Positions 6,179-13,835 of a DNA stretch of 22,544 nucleotides are shown here, piece by piece (the stretch's first letter is position 1; each line of letters begins with the position of its first letter). Origin of the DNA: a virus; the IMG/VR virus record IMGVR_UViG_3300009184_000235, positions 1 through 22,544 of that record; one strand, written 5' to 3'. Below the pieces are notes generated by a model, which searched no databases, was not told the DNA's origin, and saw only the letters and a program-made list of their open reading frames with translations. The position numbers and the translations under genes are program-made.

Positions 6179-7708
6179 TTAACGCTTTCCACCAAAAATT
6201 TGGTCTAGCCTTTTAGTCCTATCGGGGGCTACTTCTTTTACGTTAGGCCCAGCAGCGTATGCTTTAAGTTCTGGGCGTTCAAACAACGATTTGCTACCTG
6301 GGCCAGTGCTCCAAGCATTTTCAGCGCCATTAAACGTCTGATTTTTGTCGCGCCAGTTAGCATAAAAATCACGTTGTTCAACGTCGCGTTGAAGTTGAGC
6401 CTTGGCGATTTTAAGTACAAACTCATTGGCAGCTTTAGTGTTGCCAAGCTGAGCGCCAGTTTGCGTAATGCGCTGGGCGTCTGCTTCTGTTTGCGGGCCT
6501 TTTTGCTCCAATTGTTTTTGTAACACCGCAGCGCTGGCGTTAGCAAGAAACGCTTGCGAATCTGTAGCGTATTTTTCTGCGTCTTTAACACCTAACGCGC
6601 CCAGCACTTTAGCCGCTGCTGCTTTAGATTCTGTAAAAGAACCCGTATCAAATCCTTTGTTTAGGATAGCGAGATTGCTTTCAATTGCTGGTATTGATTT
6701 TAAAGCTAAACTTGCGGATGCTTTTACCGCTTTGTAATCTTCAACTAAAAATTTGCCGTATTCCTTACCTTCTTCTTTTTCTTGCACGTTAGAAACATTA
6801 ACTACATTTGCAGGCGCAAAATTAGTTTCTTTTCTAATCATGGCTGCGTATTCTGTTCGTTTTGGGTCACCTGGGGGCAATGCAGCCATCTCCCTTTGTA
6901 ATTTAGCTAAAGGCGACTCCGCAATAGGCGCAGGTGTTTTTTCCGGCGCTTGGCTAAACCCGCCTGTAGCCTGGTTATATACAGAACCACCCGCCGCAAC
7001 ATTAAGCGGCGTTAACAATCGGTTGCGTTCGGCAATCAAATCAGTACGTTCTTGTATGGCTTCTGGAACTTTAGGAAATTGACGTAAAACCGCAAGACGT
7101 TTATCAATTTGCTCTAATCTATTTGGCTGCATAGCATTGACCGACGGAGGCGCAAGCGCGTTGCCAGTTAACACTGGTGTGCCAGCATCACCAGATGCAG
7201 CCGGTGCAAGAGGAACGGGCGCGGCCGCTCCAGAAGGCATAGGTGCAGCGCCAGGTGCGGGTGTGGCGGGGACGCCAAAAGAATTAGGTCTTGGCTCCCC
7301 TTGCGCGTATGCTCGTTGTTGCTTAATCCCTTCAACTAATTGATACGCTTCGGCTAAATTTTTGCCTATTGCTTGTACTTTGGGATTTGGGTTAAGCAAC
7401 ATTTGTTGCGCCGCTTCCATAGGATCGTCTATACCCCCATGATTTTCGGCAACTTTTTGCATTATTCCGGTAACAAAGTCTTGCGCGCCTTGGACTTGTC
7501 TTAACTCCAATTCGGCTGCGCTTGATTTGGCTTTTATTTCTGCCAATCGATAAGGAGCCAATGCAGCGCCTTCGGTCATTTGTTGCTGCGCCAAACGATT
7601 TTGAGTAGCAGAATTTTCCAACTGCTGCATTTTTCCGTATTGAACAAACGGGTCAGGCAACGGCTGGAACTGGTAACCCTGCGCGATAAGTGCGTTTAGA
7701 TCGGCCAT
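6179..7708 (-). CDS. Putative internal virion / DNA ejection protein, P22 gp20-position, 509 residues
   Basis: Begins MADLNALIAQGYQFQPLPDP and is mostly helical: residues 28-75 and 95-135 are glutamine-, alanine- and glutamate-rich. About 143-190 is a proline-alanine linker, and about 330-460 is a long charged helical region with alanine-rich segments. There is no clear membrane span. It starts 8 bases after the gp7-like gene and ends 2 bases before the next gene, so the three ejection genes form one unit. P22 gp20 is 471 residues, a comparable size. The role is inferred from position, helical make-up and neighbours; I cannot assign a domain family. A structural or scaffold function inside the head is the alternative. 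Confidence 0.7.
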   Translation of the reverse strand: MADLNALIAQGYQFQPLPDPFVQYGKMQQLENSATQNRLAQQQMTEGAALAPYRLAEIKAKSSAAELELRQVQGAQDFVTGIMQKVAENHGGIDDPMEAAQQMLLNPNPKVQAIGKNLAEAYQLVEGIKQQRAYAQGEPRPNSFGVPATPAPGAAPMPSGAAAPVPLAPAASGDAGTPVLTGNALAPPSVNAMQPNRLEQIDKRLAVLRQFPKVPEAIQERTDLIAERNRLLTPLNVAAGGSVYNQATGGFSQAPEKTPAPIAESPLAKLQREMAALPPGDPKRTEYAAMIRKETNFAPANVVNVSNVQEKEEGKEYGKFLVEDYKAVKASASLALKSIPAIESNLAILNKGFDTGSFTESKAAAAKVLGALGVKDAEKYATDSQAFLANASAAVLQKQLEQKGPQTEADAQRITQTGAQLGNTKAANEFVLKIAKAQLQRDVEQRDFYANWRDKNQTFNGAENAWSTGPGSKSLFERPELKAYAAGPNVKEVAPDRTKRLDQIFGGKR

Positions 7709-7716
7709 AATTTATC

Positions 7717-8586
7717 CTATACAACTCTATTTCGACTAGCTAAATAATCGTTAAAATTCTTTTGATTTTGATACCCGCTTGCAAACGTATTAACACCACT
7801 TGCCAATGTGTTGTACATCCCCATCGTACCAGCGGCATTAGCATTACCCGCAGCCGTAATTGCATTGCCCGCTGCGGTGCCGTAATTGCCTAACGTGTTT
7901 GACGCGCCGGATGCGTAATTTGCCCCCGCTGCATTTAGTTCTCTGGTTGTAGTCTGCCCAACGCCAGCCATGCTGGCTAGACGGTTGTAGCCTGTATCGG
8001 CACGCGCTACATCAGCGCTATATCCCGTAAGCCCACGGCTAAACGCTGTATTTGACCTGTCTACTTGCGTGCCGTAACCAGTAAGGGCGCGCTGGTACGC
8101 ATTTTGGTATTCTTGCGAAGCTAAGTCCCCGCTATAACGAGACGCAGCTTTTAACGCAGTGCCAGAAATTAAACCTCCACGGGCGGCTGCGGATCGCTCA
8201 AGCGCTCTGGTCCCTTCTGACAACCGAAAAGCATACCCTGGGTCAGCTTGAAAATCATTTTTTCCAAAGCTAAACGCGTCTGGTTGGGCGTAACGTGGAT
8301 CGTTGACGTTAAATGCGGCGGGCGGGGTAAATTCACCAGCTTGCATTCTTGCCAAAGCATTGGTGCCGGCGGTAAGAAAAGGTTGCTGGCGTTCGACGCC
8401 TTCTTCGTATTGCCGTTTTTGCAACGCAAGTTGCCGGTCAGCAACATCACTTTGAATTGCTCCAGCTTCTCTAGCCGCACCGGCTTGTGTTTCAGCGGCC
8501 TCTTTCTGTCCTTTAGCGGCTAAAAGACCACCTCCTACGGTGGCACCCGCCAAAAGCCAAGTGCCTGCGCTTATTCCAAAAGTCAT
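7717..8586 (-). CDS. DNA transfer (ejection) protein, P22 gp7-like, 289 residues
   Basis: Residues 8-24 are a hydrophobic glycine/alanine segment, and about 26-68 a charged helix. At residues 116-163 stands the block PGYAFRLSEGTRALERSAAA followed by GGLISGTALKAASRY and ASQEYQNAY. I recognise this block from phage DNA-transfer proteins that occur with P22-like heads. Residues 168-203 show an imperfect internal duplication (LTGYGTQVDRSNTAFSR / LTGYSADVARADTGYNR), and 215-275 is rich in A, N and G. P22 gp7 is 229 residues and is ejected with the DNA. The ATG overlaps the stop of the cupin-like gene as ATGA. The first gene of the ejection block. Confidence 0.85.
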   Translation of the reverse strand: MTFGISAGTWLLAGATVGGGLLAAKGQKEAAETQAGAAREAGAIQSDVADRQLALQKRQYEEGVERQQPFLTAGTNALARMQAGEFTPPAAFNVNDPRYAQPDAFSFGKNDFQADPGYAFRLSEGTRALERSAAARGGLISGTALKAASRYSGDLASQEYQNAYQRALTGYGTQVDRSNTAFSRGLTGYSADVARADTGYNRLASMAGVGQTTTRELNAAGANYASGASNTLGNYGTAAGNAITAAGNANAAGTMGMYNTLASGVNTFASGYQNQKNFNDYLASRNRVV

Positions 8587-9074
8587 GGTGTGATCCTTTC
8601 AAGTTGCGCCATACTGTCAATAAGCCCCATCTCACTGTAGCTGGGCGCAATCAGTTCAGCTTCTATCTCATCCAAATATTCTTCGCCATTATGCTTGGTC
8701 ATGTGAACCGTCATCCAAATTGTGTCTTCTTCGGCTAAAACGGCGCGTTTTAAACCAACTTCAGATAAAAACCCGCATGGGGCTTCATACATCTTTTTAC
8801 CAAATTCAGTAGCTACAGACACTTTACCTTTGATGATAAAGTTTAAATGCTGGTGTCGGTGAATCTTACCTACAATCAAAGTTCCTTGCGGGATAAACAT
8901 TTGACGGCCATAAACGCTGCATCCGTAATCTTCACTTTTGGGCGAGAAATAATGCGTCAATGTGCAAGCAGGCAAACGATCTTCCATTTCGCCGTCTGCA
9001 ATTAGTTTTTGCATTTGCTCTTGCAAATTTAAAATATCCTCGCGGAATTTAACTTTTTCTACTAGATCGTTCAC
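8583..9074 (-). CDS. Cupin-like protein, 163 residues
   Basis: Starts with GTG overlapping the previous TGA (GTGA) behind a strong GGGAGG site. The core, about residues 50-125, has the cupin order of strands: IPQGTLIVGKIHRHQHLNFI with G64, H72, H74, H76 and then G83, followed by APCGFLSEVGLKRAVL where P99 and G101 fit the second cupin motif. The usual glutamate after HxH and the histidine of motif 2 are replaced (N78; R110 region), so a full metal-binding site is uncertain. Small cupin-like proteins of this kind recur in phages near structural genes with no firm function. Position is that of P22 gene 14, a head-completion gene, but I see no basis for homology. A structural role or a sugar/metal-dependent modification are both possible. 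Confidence 0.75.
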   Translation of the reverse strand: MNDLVEKVKFREDILNLQEQMQKLIADGEMEDRLPACTLTHYFSPKSEDYGCSVYGRQMFIPQGTLIVGKIHRHQHLNFIIKGKVSVATEFGKKMYEAPCGFLSEVGLKRAVLAEEDTIWMTVHMTKHNGEEYLDEIEAELIAPSYSEMGLIDSMAQLERITP

Positions 9075-9412
9075 GATACTTCCCTCCCGCTGACTCGGAT
9101 GTTGACGGCGCTGGCCGCGCTGGCGATAGCTGAAACATAAGCGCCTGTAGGCAGAATCTGGCCTACCAATTCAGAAAAAGTGTATGTTTCTGAGGCCGCA
9201 AGGCTTTTGCTTTTAACAATCAAGTTGCTGTTATCGGGCGAGTACGTCTTGGTCACCAGGTTGACGCTAATCGTAGTCGTAGACGCACTGATGTTAGTGG
9301 CCGTAAACTTGTCAATGATGGTGACCGTAATATTGGACGGCACGGTGTACTGAGTCGTTTGAGTGCCCTCAACGAACTTGGCAGGAACAAGATTTCTTGC
9401 GGTTACTGTCAT
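9071..9412 (-). CDS. Small beta-rich virion-type protein, 113 residues
   Basis: Begins MTVTARNLVPAKFVEGTQTT and is dominated by alternating T, V, I and S strands through to the end (NIRVSGREVS), a composition typical of minor beta-sandwich virion proteins. I chose the ATG at 9412, which overlaps the TGA of the fibre gene as ATGA; an upstream in-frame TTG at 9424 would add four residues and is less likely. Its own stop overlaps the GTG of the cupin-like gene. No family is recognised. Position, directly after the fibre gene and before the ejection genes, suggests a tail or neck component. Confidence 0.75.
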   Translation of the reverse strand: MTVTARNLVPAKFVEGTQTTQYTVPSNITVTIIDKFTATNISASTTTISVNLVTKTYSPDNSNLIVKSKSLAASETYTFSELVGQILPTGAYVSAIASAASAVNIRVSGREVS

Positions 9413-11157
9413 ACAACTGTCCAAGTAGAACCAGTGGAGATCGTGACTGTAACCCCAGTATTGACAGACACCGGCCCCGCTGACAAGCCGTTATTACCCG
9501 TGGCAATTGTATAGCTAGTCGCCACGGCGTTGGCATTTATCTGGATTCCGTTGCTAGAAATCATGGCAGACGAAGTTAACTCACCCGTGCTGGGCTTGTA
9601 TAACAATTTAGCGTTGCCGGTGTATATATTGACCAAGGCACCCGATGTAGCCGTAGAAAACAGCGGATACAGGTTTGTGGCCGTGGTTGTGTCATTGCTG
9701 ATCGTTGCGCCGCCCAAGGCAGGGATGTCAGCCGTTGTCAAGGCACGAAAGGTGGGCGCTGCCGCAGCGCCGCTAGACGGGCCAGCAAAAACAGTATTTA
9801 CAGCCTGAGTGGTCAACGCGCCGGTCAGCGTCCCGCTGCTAGTCACAGGGGAACCCGAAACGGTCATGATCGACGGCAGCGCCAGCCCCACCGAAGTAAC
9901 GTAGGACAGGGCGGGAATGTCGGCGGTAGTCAACGCCCTAAAGGTGGGCGCAGCAGCCGCGCCGCTGGACGGCCCCGCAAAAAGAGTGTTGACCGATTGA
10001 GTAGTCAGCGTGCCGGTCAGCGTGCCAGTAGTTGTAACCGGTGAACCGGACACCGACATGATGGAAGGCAGCGCCAGCGCCACCGAAGTAACCGAGCCTA
10101 CGCCCAAGCTGGAAAACGTGCTGTTTGTCCAATAGCCCAAAGAAGTGCTGTAAGCCAGTAAATCTTTGTTGGCTAGAGTTCCTAGCTGGACATTTGAGTC
10201 TGTGCCGCCAAGCGTAGAGCCACGATTAATTTCAACGTGAAAAGACCCAGAGCCGCCTGAACCGGCGTTAATGACAAGGCCAACTTGTATTTTAATGTTG
10301 GGCGCGACAGGTTCAACATTGGTGGGGTTGCCAGTTACTGGGTTGTACCAAATTGGATCATCGTCAGCCCAAGTTTCACCAAAAGCAGCGCCATTGGTGG
10401 TAATGCCGCGCACTGTTCCAAAAGTTGTAACTCGGCCAAAATTGTTATGCGCCAAGGATTCGGTAGCTACACCAACAATTGCGTTGTTGTCTGTAATGCC
10501 TGCAATCGTAGGTGCAAACGTAACGACGCCGCTAGCTCCAACCGTGCCGGTGTGGTAAACAATTTGAAGTGGGGAATCCGTAATGGCGGCAGAGGCTTTG
10601 CCATAGGTAAACAATTCTTCGCCAACTTGCTGGGTGATGTTTCCCCCGCCCATGCCCAGGTTCCACGCCCCTGTAACTTCGCTGTACCACATTTTGCCTG
10701 CGGCTAGCGTGGTGGCCGAGCCGCTGCCCATTTGCACCGACGTTGGGCTGCCCACAGCACCCGTTAGGCCGGACATACTGGTGATGTCAGCGTTGGCCGC
10801 TTTAAGGGCAAATGGAGCGCCTGCCGCCGTAGTGGAGCCGGTGCCGCCGTTTGCTACGTTAAGGGTGCCTGCCACCGTAATGACGCCGCTAGTGGTGACC
10901 GGCCCACCGCTGGTAGTCAAGCCAGTAGTGCCGCCCGAAACGTCTACTGAAGTGACCGTGCCAGAACCGCCCGTAGACGGTTGCGGTGGTGGCCCAATTT
11001 GCAGATCGTCCAGCGAAGTCTGATTGCCGCCAGCCCCAGCTAGGTTAAACAGGTTAAGAAAGAACCTGTACCACTCACGCGAAATCATGCCGGTGCGAGG
11101 GTCGATAACTCCAACCCGCGACGACGGAATATTCGTGATATTTGGCTGATCAGGCAT
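9409..11157 (-). CDS. Long fibre-like tail protein with internal tandem repeat, 582 residues
   Basis: Residues 13-37 hold RVGVIDPRTGMISREWYRFF, an N-terminal attachment-type motif common on phage fibre proteins. A glycine/proline linker (52-66) is followed by a degenerate repeat unit (about 68-120, with VANGGTGSTTAAGAPFAL). Residues about 125-345 form a beta-rich domain. Two 64-residue repeats occupy 356-483, and the C-terminal module (about 533-582) ends in GSTWTVV. Its place directly after the gp10-like gene is where P22 carries its tail needle gp26, but there is no needle-like coiled coil. The ATG overlaps the gp10-like gene by 8 bases and has no clear ribosome site, so coupling is likely. 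Probably a tail or head fibre. Confidence 0.8.
   Translation of the reverse strand: MPDQPNITNIPSSRVGVIDPRTGMISREWYRFFLNLFNLAGAGGNQTSLDDLQIGPPPQPSTGGSGTVTSVDVSGGTTGLTTSGGPVTTSGVITVAGTLNVANGGTGSTTAAGAPFALKAANADITSMSGLTGAVGSPTSVQMGSGSATTLAAGKMWYSEVTGAWNLGMGGGNITQQVGEELFTYGKASAAITDSPLQIVYHTGTVGASGVVTFAPTIAGITDNNAIVGVATESLAHNNFGRVTTFGTVRGITTNGAAFGETWADDDPIWYNPVTGNPTNVEPVAPNIKIQVGLVINAGSGGSGSFHVEINRGSTLGGTDSNVQLGTLANKDLLAYSTSLGYWTNSTFSSLGVGSVTSVALALPSIMSVSGSPVTTTGTLTGTLTTQSVNTLFAGPSSGAAAAPTFRALTTADIPALSYVTSVGLALPSIMTVSGSPVTSSGTLTGALTTQAVNTVFAGPSSGAAAAPTFRALTTADIPALGGATISNDTTTATNLYPLFSTATSGALVNIYTGNAKLLYKPSTGELTSSAMISSNGIQINANAVATSYTIATGNNGLSAGPVSVNTGVTVTISTGSTWTVV
9709..9900 (-). repeat. 192-bp in-frame tandem repeat, downstream copy
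   Basis: Second copy in coding direction, encoding residues 420-483 of the fibre-like protein. It begins with VTSVGLALPSIMTVSGSPV and shares with its partner the block FAGPSSGAAAAPTFRALTTA. Aligning by eye gives 55 of 64 residues identical, with many silent base differences, so the duplication is not recent. Confidence 0.9.
9901..10092 (-). repeat. 192-bp in-frame tandem repeat, upstream copy
   Basis: First copy in coding direction, encoding residues 356-419 of the fibre-like protein, starting VTSVALALPSIMSVSGSPV. The plus-strand landmark CACCGAAGTAAC ends at 9900 and at 10092, fixing the period at 192 bases. The exact multiple of three keeps the frame. Confidence 0.9.
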
Positions 11158-12595
11158 TGGTGGGCGTCACATTAAGTTGTGCGCCCGTGATTGTTATCTT
11201 CACGGGGTCGGTGCCCGATATTTCGTAAACCCTGTCACGCAGCTTTAAGGTCATGCCTAAACGGCGGTAGATTACGCGGCGGTAATACTCACCCACCTTA
11301 CCCATAGATATGGAGCGTTCATTTGACCAGGTGTGACCGCCATCGTCCGAAAAACGCAAAACCATCTGAGGATCGTCGCCTTGGCCGGTGTTAAGGCCCA
11401 CGCCTGCTTCGCAACTGATCTGCAAAGTGTGTTGAGTCGTGCGTTTAAGATCATTTGACCCCGTAGGCAGCGCCCTCCAAGACCTTAACCACTTTTGGAC
11501 ATCGCCATTGTCGGCGTACTCTTCCATGTCAAAGGCGTAGATGTTGCCGTTCTCAAAATCCCCGACGATAATTTCATCGTTGTAAGACGCTTGGCAGTTG
11601 GAACGGTGACGGACAAAATTGCCGTTATCCCAACCAGCACGCTCGTGCCAGACTTGGGTTGCCACATCGTAGACCCAGGTGGTTTGGGCAGTTGGAAAGA
11701 TCAACACATAAAAAGCATGGCCGTCTTGCTGGTAGGTGTAGCCTATAGCGTCCGAGATGCTGCCATACTGCTGAATCTGCCATTCAACGGCATGGGTAGA
11801 CACCCGTGTTCCGGTGTAGCCATTGGACCGGTAAACGATACCGCGCCCACGGGCGTCAGAACCAAGCCAGAACAGCCCATTGTCAAGTTTGGCGACTGAG
11901 TAGGGGGCAGAGCATCCAATTTCGTTAAAAGCGCCTTGGATGCGTTGTAGCGGGAAGTCCGGTAAGCCAGCGTCGTACCAGACTTCAATAGAGTTGGTGC
12001 CAAAAAGCCATGCCTCGCGGTGGTCAACGATTAGGGACACCAGTTGGTCAGGGTCGCCCTCGGCGCTGGCGAAATCCAACGGGTCTACAGACAGGCCGTC
12101 CAGCAGTTGCGTCACCCAGACGCGAGAACTGTTTGGCTCGTTAAATACAAAGTACCCATCCAGATAACCCACCTTGACCGCGCCTGGGAAGTCAGGGTCG
12201 GTAATCTGGGCAAACACGTTGGTGGTGGAGTTGAAAATGTAACTGTCTGGGTTGCAGGCGATAAATAGCTGCGTGCCGTTGTCTGACATTGACACCGGCC
12301 CCGTTCCAGTGACCGTGCCAAGCAAGGTCAAACGCCAAGCGGTGGTGGTGGTGTACAGGCTTGCTTGGTACATACTGCTGCCGGACACCACATATAGATA
12401 GTCACCCAAAACCCACAGGCCGCGAATTGGGCCTTCTCCAATCTCCACCAACCGACGCAGGCCAGGGGCGCGGGATAGGAAACCCGCAGTCATGCCGCCT
12501 TCTGGCACCGCTTCGGGGTACATATTGATCATGCGGTTGTCCGCAGCATTGACGCTGCGAGCCACATAACTAGCACCAAGGATGGGCGAGTCCAT
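11150..12595 (-). CDS. Packaged DNA stabilisation protein, P22 gp10-like, 481 residues
   Basis: The N-terminus (SPILGASYVARSVNAADNRM, then INMYPE) and the following RAPGLRRLVEIGEGPIRGLW are characteristic of the gp10-type phage stabilisation family. The family is a beta-propeller-like neck protein; P22 gp10 is 472 residues, nearly the same length. The protein is full of repeated strand motifs (LYVVSGSSMYQ, WLGSDARGRGIVYRSNGYTG, VYDVATQVWHERAGWD) that fit propeller blades. In P22 this protein binds the gp4 ring below the portal and, with the needle, keeps packaged DNA inside. It follows the gp4-like gene by 2 bases and overlaps the fibre gene by 8, in P22 order. Assignment is strong from sequence style, length and synteny together. 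Confidence 0.93.
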   Translation of the reverse strand: MDSPILGASYVARSVNAADNRMINMYPEAVPEGGMTAGFLSRAPGLRRLVEIGEGPIRGLWVLGDYLYVVSGSSMYQASLYTTTTAWRLTLLGTVTGTGPVSMSDNGTQLFIACNPDSYIFNSTTNVFAQITDPDFPGAVKVGYLDGYFVFNEPNSSRVWVTQLLDGLSVDPLDFASAEGDPDQLVSLIVDHREAWLFGTNSIEVWYDAGLPDFPLQRIQGAFNEIGCSAPYSVAKLDNGLFWLGSDARGRGIVYRSNGYTGTRVSTHAVEWQIQQYGSISDAIGYTYQQDGHAFYVLIFPTAQTTWVYDVATQVWHERAGWDNGNFVRHRSNCQASYNDEIIVGDFENGNIYAFDMEEYADNGDVQKWLRSWRALPTGSNDLKRTTQHTLQISCEAGVGLNTGQGDDPQMVLRFSDDGGHTWSNERSISMGKVGEYYRRVIYRRLGMTLKLRDRVYEISGTDPVKITITGAQLNVTPTNA

Positions 12596-12597
12596 GC

Positions 12598-13314
12598 TTA
12601 ATAGTTTCCGGCGTAGATGTTAAATCTTTGTCTAGTGGCTACGATAGCGTAAGGCATTGACATCACATCATCAGGATTGTTGATGCGTTTTAAGTTGCGC
12701 TTGCTGGTCATAGCAATGCGAGAAACTTGGGGGCTGGGTTCAATACCAAACTCAGGCGCAAACTCGCAAGCCAAGTTGTAGGTAAACGCACGCAAATAAC
12801 CTGGTGGGAACAGAATTTCTGTTACCAAGGTGGCCGGTTGAGTTAATTCTTCAACCGAAATAAAGTGCCATTCCAAGTCCCGTGTTGGCTTGGGGTAAAT
12901 GTACATATCCACATCAGGATAAGTCATGTTGGTAAAAATGACTTGCGGGTAAGTGGACGTTACCGTCTTGACAGCAATTCCGTCGTATTGCTGCTGATTG
13001 ATCATTTTTATGCCAAAACTGACGTTGGTACTTGCGTCGCGGTAGTAGGTTGCGTCGTCCAGCAAAATGGGACGGTTGCCTACAAAGTCGCCTGTTGGGC
13101 CAAGGGTGCGGTTGATAAAGCCAGCGGGCCAAGTAAACACTTGGTCTTGAGTGCTGAACACCGACAGCCGTTCGGTGTTCCAGCTATCAATCATCTGGTT
13201 GAGCGCCATCAAGGCGTCTTGCGACGTAGCGGCAGATGGTGTTTCGCCTTCAGCCAACACCCCAAGCAACCTTAATGCTCGATTGATCTGATCGCCAGCG
13301 GTGTATGTCGCCAT
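12598..13314 (-). CDS. Tail accessory / portal adaptor protein, P22 gp4-like, 238 residues
   Basis: The N-terminal block AGDQINRALRLLGVLAEGET, then SAATSQDALMALNQMIDSWN, is typical of the gp4-type tail accessory factors. These bind under the portal as a 12-mer and lengthen the DNA channel. Later segments include LFPPGYLRAFTYNLACEFAP and QVSRIAMTSKRNLKRINN, a helical C-terminus common to this family. The protein is longer than P22 gp4 (166 residues); P22 gp4 has been reported to have peptidoglycan-hydrolase activity, and I see no clear catalytic motif here. The ATG has a strong GGAG site. It precedes the gp10-like gene by 2 bases, as in P22. Confidence 0.9.
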   Translation of the reverse strand: MATYTAGDQINRALRLLGVLAEGETPSAATSQDALMALNQMIDSWNTERLSVFSTQDQVFTWPAGFINRTLGPTGDFVGNRPILLDDATYYRDASTNVSFGIKMINQQQYDGIAVKTVTSTYPQVIFTNMTYPDVDMYIYPKPTRDLEWHFISVEELTQPATLVTEILFPPGYLRAFTYNLACEFAPEFGIEPSPQVSRIAMTSKRNLKRINNPDDVMSMPYAIVATRQRFNIYAGNY

Positions 13315-13316
13315 GA

Positions 13317-13502
13317 CTAGGCTCCTTCAGTTTCAGTTCTACGACGGCGCTTTACTTCCAGTGCGTTTACAGGAGCCGCCTCAGTGACTTGGGGCGTATC
13401 CAGAGTATATCGTGTCCAGCCGTTTTTCTCATCGTAATCGGCTTCAAGTTCCATAGTCGCCACTTTGCGGCCATGAACTGGGTGTGATAAATATATTTCC
13501 AT
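13317..13502 (-). CDS. Hypothetical small protein, 61 residues
   Basis: Encodes a small protein beginning MEIYLSHPVHGRKVATMELE, with an aromatic patch (NGWTRYTL) and a strongly basic end (LEVKRRRRTETEGA). No family is recognised. The ATG lies only 6 bases after a strong stem-loop, and no Shine-Dalgarno sequence is seen in the single-stranded gap, so translation may depend on the hairpin state. It ends 2 bases before the gp4-like gene start. The basic tail could contact nucleic acid or an acidic virion surface; that is speculation. Confidence 0.75.
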   Translation of the reverse strand: MEIYLSHPVHGRKVATMELEADYDEKNGWTRYTLDTPQVTEAAPVNALEVKRRRRTETEGA

Positions 13503-13508
13503 ATTGAA

Positions 13509-13529
13509 AAGGGGGCTTTTGGCCCCCTT
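13509..13529 (-). terminator. Strong stem-loop, possible Rho-independent terminator or attenuator
   Basis: On the minus strand the sequence reads AAGGGGGC, loop CAAAA, GCCCCCTT, then TTCAATATG. The 8-bp perfect GC-rich stem is followed by only a short T run, so termination may be partial. It lies between the small head-fibre-like gene (stop at 13540) and the ATG at 13502, that is at the border between the head genes and the neck/tail genes. Confidence 0.65.
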
Positions 13530-13539
13530 CCCGTTCGGT

Positions 13540-13800
13540 TTAAGACGAAGCCATGATCCCTAGCGACTTCAAACCCGTAATAATGCCGTTGACATTAGTT
13601 TGTAGGGCAGAAATCTGCGCCGTGGTCAAAGCACCGACAGTAGCGGTGGTGAGCGTGCTGAAGTTCAGTGAGGTCAACGCTGCAAGTTGGTTAGTAGGAG
13701 TAGCGCCGAAAAATCCGGCAGTACCACCCGTTTTACCCATTACTGCACCATCAAGCTGCGGGTCTTCATAAGCGACACCAGTTGATTTGTTATTTGGCAT
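13540..13800 (-). CDS. Putative head-fibre or decoration-type small protein, 86 residues
   Basis: Begins MPNNKSTGVAYEDPQLDGAV, then MGKTGGTAGFFGAT. A repetitive low-complexity part follows (LAALTSLNFSTLTTATVGAL, TTAQISALQ), and the C-terminus is a helix-like segment (LQTNVNGIITGLKSLGIMAS). The N-terminal GVAYEDPQLDG block recurs, as I remember, on small proteins next to phage coat genes, sometimes called head fibres. It has an AAGGAA ribosome site and is bracketed by two strong stem-loops (13816-13835 before it and 13509-13529 after it), so it may be expressed at a level of its own. Function is inferred from position and composition. Confidence 0.7.
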   Translation of the reverse strand: MPNNKSTGVAYEDPQLDGAVMGKTGGTAGFFGATPTNQLAALTSLNFSTLTTATVGALTTAQISALQTNVNGIITGLKSLGIMASS

Positions 13801-13815
13801 ATTGTTTCCTTAGTA

Positions 13816-13835
13816 AATGGGGCCGAAGCCCCATT
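13816..13835 (-). promoter_or_regulatory. Stem-loop with UUCG tetraloop between coat-proximal genes
   Basis: On the minus strand: AATGGGGC, TTCG, GCCCCATT. This is an 8-bp perfect stem closed by C-G around a UUCG tetraloop, an exceptionally stable RNA fold. It is followed by TACTAAGGAAACAATATG, so there is no T run; it is more likely an mRNA processing or stability element, or a pause site, than a classical terminator. The ribosome site of the next gene stands just outside the stem. Confidence 0.7.

Noticed and set aside
9413-9424. TTG start adding four residues to the small beta protein
   Set aside because: The ATG at 9412 gives the usual ATGA overlap; the TTG has no better ribosome site.
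9709-10092. CRISPR-like or other non-coding tandem array
   Set aside because: There are only two 192-base units without spacers, in frame within a fibre gene; this is a protein repeat.
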